Positions 26,910 to 34,285 of a DNA stretch of 64,000 bases are shown in pieces; the stretch's first letter is position 1; each line of letters starts with the position of its first letter. The notes beneath the pieces were generated by a model that saw nothing but the letters and a program-made list of their open reading frames with translations, did no database searches and had not been told where the DNA came from. The position numbers and the translations under genes were made by a program. The stretch is from a virus. The DNA is taken from IMG/VR virus record IMGVR_UViG_3300025137_000025, positions 1 to 64,000 of that record. One strand, 5' to 3'.

Positions 26910-27197
26910 TTACGCGTTCTTTGGGATAACGCCTACAATCTGAAATTCATTAACACATGCATACTCTTTCTTGTCGAGATTTATGATAAGAGCTCCTGAC
27001 TCTGGATGCACAAGAACTGTGTCTCCTTGTTTAACCATCACACAGTCTGGACCTGCTTCCAGGATCTCTACAATGTTAGTGCTTATGTTTTTTTGCGCAT
27101 CGCCTAACAAGTGAATACCGGAGTCGGTTGTTTCTTGTCTAGGACTTCTAAATACTACCCAGTCTCGAGTAGGATTAAAATTCAATTTGGTTCCCAT
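26910..27197 (-). CDS. GroES-like co-chaperonin
   Basis: A 95-residue protein with the layout of a GroES/Cpn10 fold: NPTRDWVVFRSPRQETTDSG at the N-terminus (mobile-loop region), VEILEAGPDCVMVKQGDTVLV in the middle and EYACVNEFQIVGVI at the end. GroES caps GroEL. Phage versions such as T4 gp31 help fold the capsid protein; this one would act with the host GroEL. It is 95 residues, normal for the family. It lies early in the late operon, ahead of capsid genes, and a TATATTTG box precedes it. Confidence 0.8.
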   Translation of the reverse strand: MGTKLNFNPTRDWVVFRSPRQETTDSGIHLLGDAQKNISTNIVEILEAGPDCVMVKQGDTVLVHPESGALIINLDKKEYACVNEFQIVGVIPKNA

Positions 27198-27214
27198 AAT
27201 AGTTTGCTTTGCAG

Positions 27215-27222
27215 CAAATATA
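27215..27222 (-). promoter_or_regulatory. Putative Bacteroidota -7 box TATATTTG
   Basis: The minus strand has TATATTTG followed by CTGCAAAGCAAAC, 17 bases before the ATG at 27197. The box and the AAAGCAAAC after it also occur at 731-738. It would drive the GroES, winged-helix, packaging and head genes. Confidence 0.45.
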
Positions 27223-27230
27223 AAGGAAAC

Positions 27231-27734
27231 TTATATAGTGTCAAAGTCTATATAAGAAATTTCTACTTTTTCCCCCTTTTCAAGCACCTCTGCTACTTCT
27301 GCGTACACTCTTCTGTATGCTGTAGTAGAACTTCCTACAAACCCGTCGGATTTTATGTTTTCTGTTTGTGTGTTACCCAAGAGTAGACACCCACTAGTAT
27401 CATCATCATCATTACCGCAATGGATAAGAATATACTCAAACCCAGGTATATCACGAACCCACAACATCCCTTTATGAATATCAGCAAACCTTTCAGAGTA
27501 TTTAGAATTAAAACCCCCAACAGTTCTAAGCGTAATTTCATATGTCCCAGCAGGGATACGCGTTTCGTGCATGACTTTCGTATCTCTGTATTCATCCTCT
27601 AATGTGTAGCATAAAAATTCTCTTTTTTTGTCTGTAACATTAAATAACAGACCAAGAGTACTGTCTTTCTGCGAGCTAAACCTTACAACCTCTAGCTGCA
27701 TAGTTTTACGGTTAATTGGGTACCTTAAATTCAT
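27231..27734 (-). CDS. DUF5675 family protein
   Basis: A 167-residue protein with the family pattern: STLGLLF, FLCYTLEDEYRD, RIPAGTYEITLR, a middle GMLWVRDIPGFEYILIHCGN and DDTSGCLLLG. The IHCGN...GC part recalls the active-site region of YkuD-like transpeptidases, so a cell-wall related job is possible but unproven. ATG at 27734 is chosen over GTG 9 bases earlier. It heads the late operon and starts 32 bases from a divergent gene. Confidence 0.7.
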   Translation of the reverse strand: MNLRYPINRKTMQLEVVRFSSQKDSTLGLLFNVTDKKREFLCYTLEDEYRDTKVMHETRIPAGTYEITLRTVGGFNSKYSERFADIHKGMLWVRDIPGFEYILIHCGNDDDDTSGCLLLGNTQTENIKSDGFVGSSTTAYRRVYAEVAEVLEKGEKVEISYIDFDTI

Positions 27735-27742
27735 AGTAGTCA

Positions 27743-27750
27743 CAAATATA
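27743..27750 (-). promoter_or_regulatory. Putative -7 box TATATTTG in a 32-base divergent gap
   Basis: The gap between the DUF5675 gene (minus) and the T9SS type B gene (plus, GTG at 27767) holds TATATTTG reading leftward, 8 bases before the DUF5675 ATG. The gap is AT-rich and must also contain signals for the plus-strand gene, so the two promoters probably overlap. Confidence 0.4.
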
Positions 27751-27766
27751 GTTATATATTAGCTGT

Positions 27767-29005
27767 GTGAAAAAATTATTTCTTCTCGTATTGCTCGCCC
27801 AAGTCATACTTGTGGGATACGCTAATATAGCTATAAAAACCATTGTATTCCCTGGGTGCACTGACCCCTTTGCACTTAATTACAATGAGGATGCTACTGA
27901 AGATGATGGCACCTGCGTCTATTCTATAGGCCCAGATCCAGTCATACTTAATATAACTGTTACGGATGAAAGCTGCCAAGAGTACGAGACAGGAGTCCTG
28001 TCTTCTTACGTATACGAGGCTACTATAGTAAACATAGGAAATGAAGCAGTTACAAACTTTTGCCTTAGCGACTTTTTAGGTACTACGTTTAATTGTTTTA
28101 ACGGGGTTTCTAATCTTGCTGTTTGGATTCAACCGGGGGATACTATAATTGTAACGGGCAACATTAATAGTATCGGCACATGGGCAGCAGGGCAAGGAAA
28201 CTACATGAGCGTAACGAGTGTTCCTGGTGAGATTATTACAGGTAATAATAACTTTGTTTTTTACATGCCTGAGGGAGTGGATTGCATAGAGCCTCCTGAT
28301 CCCGAGTATTGCGATACTTTACTGGTTTACGTGACTGAGATAGATACGCTTATTGAGTATGTAGAACTTCCTGCTGATACAGTGACTGTGCTGCAGTTAG
28401 ACACGTTGTACATCCCTTGGGAGTATTACTTCTACGATACCGTCTATGTAGATGTCTTTGATACTATTTACATTAACATTTTAGACACAGTTATTGTTAC
28501 AGAGATTGATATTGAGTACGTTTATGTAACAGACACATTAGAAGTCTTTACAACAGACACATTGTATATCACGCAAGTAGATACTCTAATGCAAGAAGTC
28601 GTTGTGTACGAATACATCTACAACACAGATACCATCTATGATGTAGTATATAATGAGATATTAGTAGACTGCAGTACTGGTCTCCCTTGTATGGGTGGGT
28701 TTGTTGGGGAAGACTGCCGATCCGTATTTGTCCCTAACGCGTTTTCTCCTAACAATGATGGTATTAATGACACCTTCTATGCAGTATCTCAATCTTACAC
28801 ATGTTGGAGAGACTGGAATTTAGTTGTTTATAACCGTTGGGGAAATATAATATGGAGTACTACTGACCCCGAAGTGCAGTGGGAAGGAGAAACTGAAGCC
28901 GGTACTCATTATGCCGCAGATGGGATGTACGTATGGACTTTGATTGCAAGAGGGTATTCCGGAGATGTTTTAGACCTCAGTGGGAACGTTACACTCTTTC
29001 GTTAA
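27767..29005 (+). CDS. Secreted repeat protein with T9SS type B (gliding-motility) C-terminal domain
   Basis: A 412-residue protein with a GTG start. Residues 1-19 (KKLFLLVLLAQVILVGYA) form a signal peptide. A single calcium-type repeat GCTDPFALNYNEDATEDDG follows at ~30-48, then a beta domain and a stalk of DTLYI/DTVYVD-like repeats (~200-300). The last ~90 residues start VFVPNAFSPNNDGINDTF and contain NRWGNIIW and ADGMYVWTL, matching the gliding-motility-associated C-terminal domain (CHU_C, TIGR04131) that marks type IX secretion type B cargo. The protein should be carried to the host cell surface. It is the only plus-strand gene in the late block and its stop overlaps that of the thioredoxin-like gene by 4 bases. 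Confidence 0.9.
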   Translation: MKKLFLLVLLAQVILVGYANIAIKTIVFPGCTDPFALNYNEDATEDDGTCVYSIGPDPVILNITVTDESCQEYETGVLSSYVYEATIVNIGNEAVTNFCLSDFLGTTFNCFNGVSNLAVWIQPGDTIIVTGNINSIGTWAAGQGNYMSVTSVPGEIITGNNNFVFYMPEGVDCIEPPDPEYCDTLLVYVTEIDTLIEYVELPADTVTVLQLDTLYIPWEYYFYDTVYVDVFDTIYINILDTVIVTEIDIEYVYVTDTLEVFTTDTLYITQVDTLMQEVVVYEYIYNTDTIYDVVYNEILVDCSTGLPCMGGFVGEDCRSVFVPNAFSPNNDGINDTFYAVSQSYTCWRDWNLVVYNRWGNIIWSTTDPEVQWEGETEAGTHYAADGMYVWTLIARGYSGDVLDLSGNVTLFR

Positions 29006-29373
29006 AAGTCGCTTAGTATAATTTCGTCGATTGCATCTTGCACATCTGTTTCTGTGGCTTCCATTGTCATCATAATGTTAGCCTGAAATCGTGTTATTTC
29101 TTCTCCCTCGTTAAATACTACGATAGTGGGAACAACTACAATTTTGTGTCTTTGCTGCATATCCGGAGAAGATGCAATATCTACTCTCCCAGTTTCACAA
29201 TCATTTAATTGTTCTATCCAAGGAACAGCGTTCTGCTGATTGAAGTTGGCGTTGAATTCTACTACGCACACTCCAGACGTGCAGATTTTAGCTTCTTCTA
29301 CAGGCGGCGTACTTACGTAAACAGCTGTTGAAAATAAAAGCAGGGATAATATAACAGAGATTAAGGTTTTCAT
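29002..29373 (-). CDS. Exported thioredoxin-fold protein lacking CxxC
   Basis: A 123-residue protein with a signal peptide (KTLISVILSLLLFSTAVYVS). The rest has the thioredoxin outline: VVEFNANFNQQNAVPWIEQL where WCGPC should be, RVDIASSP, and IVVVPTIVVFNEGEEI with the conserved cis-Pro. The redox CxxC is absent, but two Cys lie just before the fold (CTSGVC). It should be periplasmic and is unlikely to be a normal reductase. It could be a chaperone-like or host-interaction factor. It lies in the envelope module. Confidence 0.7.
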   Translation of the reverse strand: MKTLISVILSLLLFSTAVYVSTPPVEEAKICTSGVCVVEFNANFNQQNAVPWIEQLNDCETGRVDIASSPDMQQRHKIVVVPTIVVFNEGEEITRFQANIMMTMEATETDVQDAIDEIILSDF

Positions 29374-29380
29374 TTCTCAT

Positions 29381-29665
29381 TTATTTAAGTTGATCTATTT
29401 TCTCCTCAATCCGTTTGATGTCTTCTTTTATTTCTGTGACATCTTCTTGTGTAGTCATAATAGTTTGACGAACTAATTTGTCTTTCATGTCAAACTCCAT
29501 GCGTGTGATTTCAGGAGCTAGTGGCTCTGGGAGTTTTTTTGCTTCTTCTATATCTGCTTGCAGTACAAACCACATGCTTATGAGCGCCCCCAAACCCGTA
29601 ACCGCTAACCCAATTGTTTTAAGATCTAAAGTAATCTTTGTGCTCTCATTAATATGCTGTGCCAT
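29381..29665 (-). CDS. Single-pass membrane protein with coiled coil
   Basis: A 94-residue protein. One transmembrane helix near residues 17-36 (IGLAVTGLGALISMWFVLQA) is followed by an acidic coiled coil (QEDVTEIKEDIKRIEEKIDQ). The ATG at 29665 shares a base with the stop of the barrel gene (TAATG) and is preferred to a start 42 bases upstream inside that gene. The topology fits a small holin accessory, spanin-like or antiholin protein beside the holin module, but this is not certain. Confidence 0.6.
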   Translation of the reverse strand: MAQHINESTKITLDLKTIGLAVTGLGALISMWFVLQADIEEAKKLPEPLAPEITRMEFDMKDKLVRQTIMTTQEDVTEIKEDIKRIEEKIDQLK

Positions 29666-30708
29666 TATAGTAATATGTAGTTTAAACCGATAGAGAAGTC
29701 GTGCCACTCTCTGTTCCAGTATCTATTGTACCTGCCCTCTGCAAATACTCCTAAGCTTTTGGTTACTTTAGAACCAAAGACTATTCCAGCACCAGTGTCT
29801 ATCCACTGGCCCCCGTTTACAAAGTTATGGTACGAAAATTTGTTTCCGTTGTTTAAGTGATAGGGCATAATGTTGCCCCAAGAGTGTATCCAAAAATCTT
29901 TTGTGTAATGATAAAAATCAAACCCAATTACAGCGGAATGCATCCATATACTTTGAAGCTCCGCACGTCTGTCTGCTACGTAGGTATCTAGCACTTCTGG
30001 TATTACTACTTGTTCCCAGATTGCAGGATCGTTTGCTACGAGGCCCCCGTTTTGATCAAAAAATTCTCCTGTATTAACATCTATACTGTACCCTTCTTGT
30101 ATTGCGAGGGCGGTATAATGTAGTTGGTTATTTGGGAGAACCCACTGCTGCAAAGGGTCGTACCCGTAAGGTTCTGATATTCTTTGTACGATGCCGAGGT
30201 TTAAGGAAAACTTCTTCCCAATCTTAAGTCGTGCTCGTTGTGACGACTCAAAGTATTTTACGTCAGCAAACCCATCTTGTAGATACTCTGCTTTTACTAA
30301 CCACCAATTGTCTACGTATCTAACAAAGTAGTCTTGGTCTAAAAAGTTCCGCCCCTGCTGCCTCCTCCAGTCCGCTTCCGCCAGGAACTCGAACCCGTCA
30401 TATTTTCCAACGGTAGCAGCGTCACCATAAGTTTTTTCTGTTCCGTTGTAAAATACGTTGGCTCTGTTTTCATACCCAAACCTAGCAATCTTTCTAACTC
30501 CCAGAGTAAATGAATAGTCAAACGGAGTTTTAATTACACTTGTTTGTAGCGCTCCTGTAGCAACAGAGTATACTTCTTGATCGGAAACGGAGTTTCCGCC
30601 GTTTACTGCAGCGTAGAAAGTAGCACGTCTAAGAACCTTCTTGTAGAAGTCACTTTGTCCCCAGCTAATTGTGGGGGCCAATAATAATAGTGCTATAATG
30701 TATCTCAT
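29665..30708 (-). CDS. Outer-membrane beta-barrel protein
   Basis: A 347-residue protein with a signal peptide (RYIIALLLLAPTISWGQS). Alternating strands are rich in Tyr, Phe and Trp, for example GYENRANVFYNGTE, DGFEFLAEADWRRQQ, AVIGFDFYHYTKDFWIHSWG and FAEGRYNRYWNREWHDFSIG; it ends in LNYILL, a strand-like C-terminus. It should insert in the host outer membrane. It is not an obvious PorP/SprF. Receptor modification, superinfection exclusion or help with surface display are possible roles. It overlaps the T9SS type A gene by 4 bases, indicating coexpression. Confidence 0.75.
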   Translation of the reverse strand: MRYIIALLLLAPTISWGQSDFYKKVLRRATFYAAVNGGNSVSDQEVYSVATGALQTSVIKTPFDYSFTLGVRKIARFGYENRANVFYNGTEKTYGDAATVGKYDGFEFLAEADWRRQQGRNFLDQDYFVRYVDNWWLVKAEYLQDGFADVKYFESSQRARLKIGKKFSLNLGIVQRISEPYGYDPLQQWVLPNNQLHYTALAIQEGYSIDVNTGEFFDQNGGLVANDPAIWEQVVIPEVLDTYVADRRAELQSIWMHSAVIGFDFYHYTKDFWIHSWGNIMPYHLNNGNKFSYHNFVNGGQWIDTGAGIVFGSKVTKSLGVFAEGRYNRYWNREWHDFSIGLNYILL

Positions 30709-32828
30709 TCTCGTACAATTGTTTGTTTAACAACTCGACCGTTGTATTCCACTACTACGATATACACTCCTGCGGTAGGGAGTTCTATTTGTGAATTAAT
30801 TGTTGTTATTAGTTCTTGCCCTATAGAGTTATAAATAGTGCTTACACTACTCGGGGGAGCTTGAATATTTATGGTTCTATTTGTTGGGTTTGGGTATATG
30901 CTTATTCTTTCAAAGAGCTCGGGGATGTTTGTTACCCCGTCTCCACAGTACTCATACATTTCTACACACACGTTGTCCCAATTAGTTTCACAGCAGTAGG
31001 GGTCAATACTAATAACCCATGAGTAGCACTGGTCGTTTCCCCAGTACGGATCGCCTGGCTCTCCTATACATCCTGCATCATATAAACACTGCTCATTATC
31101 TGCAGTATTAGCATCTGCATTAAAGTTGTAAGCGTCTGTGTCCATGCACCCCTCTAGCACATCAATACAACCGCCCCCATCAGCGTTTGCTTCTTCGTCG
31201 TAGTTAATTGCATCTGGATTAGTACATCCGTAAATGAAGGCTACGCAACTTCCGTTGTCTGTGTTTGCTTCCGCGTTGTAGTTAAACTGTGTGGGATCGG
31301 TACAACCAAAGACAATCTGTTCGCAGTCCCCACTATCAGTAGCAATAGGGTTGTAATTAAATGCTGTAGCATCCATGCATCCAACTATTTCTAACTCATC
31401 GCAAACTCCATCGTTGTCCAAATCTGTAACACACTGATTATCACAGGTATAGAACTCTATGGGAAGTGTGCAGTCTGATTCTACATTTGCATCAGGATTG
31501 TAGTCACATGCAATTGGGTTTGTGCACCCAACTACAGCGTCAATGCAGAAGTCTTGACAATAAGGAACACCTTCGTATTTAAATGGGAACTTATTTATTG
31601 GGTCAGTCCAAGGGTTACTTCCAGCTTCCATAAATATTCCAGTAGGACTGGTGAAGAAGAATCCGCATTGGGCGGCGGTAGTTTCAGCGTTACCTCCTGT
31701 AAAGAACATTACTTCTATAGGTTCTCCTGAGTACAGTGGGATAAGGAACTGCTCTTCTGTCCCATCATTAGGACCCATTTGGAATGGGCCAAATATCTCA
31801 TCCCCTTGCACAACACCTAACCAGCTCCCAAACCATCCGTCACCTGCTCCGTCTGTTATTGTAAGGAGTGTCATACATAATGACTGTGTTTCTAGTGTGT
31901 TAGCGTCGGGGTTAAAATTAACTGCGGTAGAGTCTATGCAGCCCAGGATCACCTCGGTTAGGCAAGACTCGTCATCTATATCTGCAAGTGGGTTGTACTC
32001 AGTAAAGTTAGGGTCTGTGCATCCCTCTAGTACATCAGTTGTGCATGCATCTACAGCAATAGGCTCGCTGGAGATAGTGGAGTATTGCAAAGTATCTCCT
32101 ATATAGTATAGCGTATCTCCACATAAAGTAGTTATTGAGATATTACCATCAACCCCACCATAGCAGCTCCCGCACATCCCATCACCAAAAGTGTCTAACA
32201 CTTCTAAGACAAGAGTGTCCCCAACAGCAACGCACACATCATGTATTACTGGGATTCCTACAGAAGTATACCCACTGCCCGATAGTATCTCTACTTCATT
32301 AGACTGCAGTCCCCAACTAATCTCGCCTGCGTATGTGTCTGGGGTTACTGTTACAATAATGGTGGTCTCTCCATTGTCACAAGGTTGGGGCGGATAAACA
32401 CAAGGTTGAGAAGCATTAGCCCAAGGATTGTAGTCTACTGCTATTGGGTCAGTACATCCAAAGATGGGTGGGGGACAAGGAAGTACCTCAAATGGGAGTA
32501 TTAGTTCTGGGCTATTGAAGTCGTATACTGCTGTATCTAATTGGCAGGAATTACTAAGGGCAAACCACCCTTCCCCAAACCCACAGCAGATCCCGTCCCC
32601 AAAGCTGTCGTATATGATAAACTCGTAGTTACCTGGGGAGAGAAAGACAAGCTGCTCGTTGTATGAGTTACTTGCGTAAGTGCTTGACTCTTCTATAACT
32701 TCCTCGTCCTGTACGATTACCCAGCTAGTCTCGAGTGCGTACTGGTCTGTTTGAAGTTCCACAATTACCCAGCTCTGTCCCAGCACTATGCTTGGGAGGA
32801 GCAATAACAGTGCTAGCAGCGATCTCAT
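30705..32828 (-). CDS. Large secreted repeat protein with T9SS type A sorting domain
   Basis: A 707-residue protein. Signal peptide RSLLALLLLLPSIVLGQ at 1-18. Two beta domains carry DSFGDGICCGFGEGW and DTFGDGMCGSCYGG. Eight GCTDPxAxNYNPxA-type repeats are spread through the protein (GCTDPIAVDYNPWAN, GCTNPIACDYNPDAN, GCMDATAFNYNPIAT and others). A Cys-rich DPYCCETNWDNVC unit precedes a C-terminal ~75 residues starting ISIYPNPTNRTINI and ending in VVEYNGRVVKQTI, the T9SS type A sorting domain (TIGR04183). It should be exported and anchored or released on the host surface. ATG overlaps the holin stop (ATGA). A phage carrying this cargo is unusual. Confidence 0.9.
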   Translation of the reverse strand: MRSLLALLLLLPSIVLGQSWVIVELQTDQYALETSWVIVQDEEVIEESSTYASNSYNEQLVFLSPGNYEFIIYDSFGDGICCGFGEGWFALSNSCQLDTAVYDFNSPELILPFEVLPCPPPIFGCTDPIAVDYNPWANASQPCVYPPQPCDNGETTIIVTVTPDTYAGEISWGLQSNEVEILSGSGYTSVGIPVIHDVCVAVGDTLVLEVLDTFGDGMCGSCYGGVDGNISITTLCGDTLYYIGDTLQYSTISSEPIAVDACTTDVLEGCTDPNFTEYNPLADIDDESCLTEVILGCIDSTAVNFNPDANTLETQSLCMTLLTITDGAGDGWFGSWLGVVQGDEIFGPFQMGPNDGTEEQFLIPLYSGEPIEVMFFTGGNAETTAAQCGFFFTSPTGIFMEAGSNPWTDPINKFPFKYEGVPYCQDFCIDAVVGCTNPIACDYNPDANVESDCTLPIEFYTCDNQCVTDLDNDGVCDELEIVGCMDATAFNYNPIATDSGDCEQIVFGCTDPTQFNYNAEANTDNGSCVAFIYGCTNPDAINYDEEANADGGGCIDVLEGCMDTDAYNFNADANTADNEQCLYDAGCIGEPGDPYWGNDQCYSWVISIDPYCCETNWDNVCVEMYEYCGDGVTNIPELFERISIYPNPTNRTINIQAPPSSVSTIYNSIGQELITTINSQIELPTAGVYIVVVEYNGRVVKQTIVRE

Positions 32829-33256
32829 TTTTTTGTTTTTTCAATCGTCCTTCCTGCAAAGTATGCACCGAACGCGGTTAGCATTAGTATTTGCAATAAG
32901 TCGATGTAACTGTCCTTGACGTTGAATGGTAAGCTGTCCATGCTGTCGAACACCATAGTTAGGCAGAACATTACCATTAATGTGATGAGGGTAACTGGTC
33001 GTATTAGTTTGGCGAGTTTAATATCGCTCCCCATATCAGCCTTCCACCGTTCCGTTACGTTCTCTTGGAATCGCACCTCTGCGTCTATCTTTGCCTGCGC
33101 CTCGGCAGGGTCGATATCAGGCTCTTTATCTAGGAGGTTTTTTACAAGTCCCAGTGCTCCTTGGTCGGGTAATAGGTCACCCACGGTACCAAGAATGCTA
33201 GGAGCCTTTTCCTTTAACCAAGCACCTAACTTGGTGTCCTTAATCTTCTTGCTCAT
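32825..33256 (-). CDS. Holin, 3-TM (GTA_holin_3TM-like)
   Basis: A 143-residue protein. A soluble N-terminal half precedes AKIDAEVRFQENVTERWKAD and SDIKLAKLIRPVTLITLMVM, the sequence around the first helix of the 3-TM holin family (GTA_holin_3TM). Further hydrophobic stretches MFCLTMVF and DLLQILMLTAFGAYFAGRTIE follow. It would pierce the inner membrane to time lysis. ATG at 33256 is chosen over one 42 bases upstream because it begins the SKKIKDTK segment. It is the first gene of the envelope module. Confidence 0.8.
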   Translation of the reverse strand: MSKKIKDTKLGAWLKEKAPSILGTVGDLLPDQGALGLVKNLLDKEPDIDPAEAQAKIDAEVRFQENVTERWKADMGSDIKLAKLIRPVTLITLMVMFCLTMVFDSMDSLPFNVKDSYIDLLQILMLTAFGAYFAGRTIEKTKK

Positions 33257-33298
33257 ACGACTAGTTAGTTTGTCGTAAAAGTAATCAATTAAAACCAA

Positions 33299-33543
33299 AC
33301 ATAATTATCCCCCTTAGGTTTTTATTAAACGACACACTTCCACTCGGCGTATTGAGCCTGACGTCTGGGGGAGTTACTTATTACCGTGTTCCCAGACCCG
33401 AGTTTTATAGTGTCACAATTTGCACAGCTATTGGGGACAACTTCACCGCTATGTTTACCTGTTATCTCAAGGCTGCAGTTATTAACCCAACTTCTGACCC
33501 CCTACTTCTATCCCTCAGGGGTGATCTAGATTATTCTAGGCTG
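33299..33543 (-). other. Noncoding gap without a supportable gene
   Basis: About 245 bases lie between the 45-residue gene and the holin. The minus strand has no ATG-started frame here apart from the region just before the holin. Short GC-rich inverted arms occur (CCCCTGAGGGATAG...GGGG), and TATGTTTG, matching TAnnTTTG, lies just before the holin start. The content may be a structured leader or an RNA; nothing specific is recognised. Confidence 0.4.
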
Positions 33544-33681
33544 TTAACTTCCGCAGTTCTCACATGCTTCTGGTGAATCCACGTTGCATGTAATCTCTCC
33601 GGTTTCTATTTTCTTTTCGAGTGCTTCCGTTTTACTCTTATCTAAGAAATCTACGTTGAAGTCGTCCTTTTCGTTTTCCAT
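33544..33681 (-). CDS. Small protein with C-terminal cysteine motif
   Basis: A 45-residue frame with ATG at 33681. It begins MENEKDDFNVDFLDKSKTEA and ends with the Cys-containing NVDSPEACENCGS. The acidic N-terminus plus CENC tail suggests a small metal-binding or protein-contact protein. It runs in the same direction as the late block and is 39 bases after the small basic gene at 33721. Confidence 0.5.
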   Translation of the reverse strand: MENEKDDFNVDFLDKSKTEALEKKIETGEITCNVDSPEACENCGS

Positions 33682-33720
33682 TGCTACTTAATTGGGACGG
33701 TAAAGATACGTCATAGTTCT

Positions 33721-33852
33721 TCACCTCCCTTGACCTCGGTACGCTTTTTTGTAATTCTTTGAGTCCTTATGGGCTGACGTCTTAGTCTTAGCATGAACTC
33801 CAGGCCTAGAGACTGTACTCTCTTCTTTTTGGTGTGATTGGATTTTTGCCAT
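33721..33852 (-). CDS. Small basic conserved phage protein
   Basis: A 43-residue frame with ATG at 33852. RPGVHAKTKTSAHKDSKNYK and KAYRGQGR form a short basic protein that I recognise as a recurring small gene of Bacteroidota phages (GVHAKTK...NYKK.YRGQGR). Its function is unknown. It is the first gene of the minus block at the divergence point, with TAGCTTTG upstream. Confidence 0.65.
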   Translation of the reverse strand: MAKIQSHQKEESTVSRPGVHAKTKTSAHKDSKNYKKAYRGQGR

Positions 33853-33982
33853 GCCCCAAAGCTATACAAAATTCTGGGTAAAAAAATTTTATCTGGGAGT
33901 TTTTTGAGTGCGTTAACCTACACAATCAATGACCCCCACTATGCATCGTCACCGGGGTATCCCCCCACAAAACTATATTACC
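33853..33982. promoter_or_regulatory. Divergence point between late and early blocks
   Basis: About 130 bases separate the minus-strand gene at 33852 from the plus-strand gene at 33983. The minus direction has TAGCTTTG 6 bases before ATG, matching TAnnTTTG. The plus direction has an A/T-rich tract (33886-33912) and a C-rich stretch near 33961. It is the natural place for divergent promoters, including one for the virion polymerase, but no consensus was identified. Confidence 0.4.
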
Positions 33983-34156
33983 ATGTTTAAATTAGCGAAT
34001 TACCGACTTAGTAAGGAAGGCACATACTTGTGGCATCCAACTGTATTTGGTGTTGACTCGAATGACAGCGTCATCGAAGACTCACCGCAACCTATCGAAA
34101 TTGCAGGCAACGAAGCTCTGCATAAGCGTTGGTTGGAACTAACGAAGGAAGCGTAA
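33983..34156 (+). CDS. Small early protein of unknown function
   Basis: A 57-residue protein (MFKLANYRLSKEGTYLWHP...). ATG at 33983 is chosen over an in-frame ATG at 33929 because it follows an AT-rich leader (AACTATATTACC). The globular acidic sequence ends in LHKRWLELTKEA. It is the first gene of the early block and is closed by a strong terminator. No family is recognised. Confidence 0.5.
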   Translation: MFKLANYRLSKEGTYLWHPTVFGVDSNDSVIEDSPQPIEIAGNEALHKRWLELTKEA

Positions 34157-34195
34157 GCTTCTTTCTATTGTGTTGCTCAGTAACAATTTACTGAA

Positions 34196-34236
34196 AGGGA
34201 GAGAGAACGCACACTAGTGTTCTCCTCCCTCTTTTT
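34196..34236 (+). terminator. Rho-independent terminator
   Basis: GAGAAC (34203-34208) pairs with GTTCTC (34219-34224); an outer stem extends it (AGGGAG with CTCCCT, one A bulge). CTTTTT follows. It ends the first early gene before the gene at 34286. Confidence 0.75.
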
Positions 34237-34285
34237 CCCCTTTAGTCAAACCTGTTACAATCCGTAACATATAATAGTATCACAC

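Noticed and set aside
28000-32828. The T9SS genes as host DNA joined by assembly error
   Set aside because: They share 4-base overlaps with flanking phage-like genes (holin, barrel), so they look integrated in the phage locus. A chimera cannot be fully excluded without reads.
33352-33576. Plus-strand 74-codon frame (TTG start) in the noncoding gap
   Set aside because: It overlaps the 45-residue minus-strand gene, has a poor start and runs against the local transcription direction.
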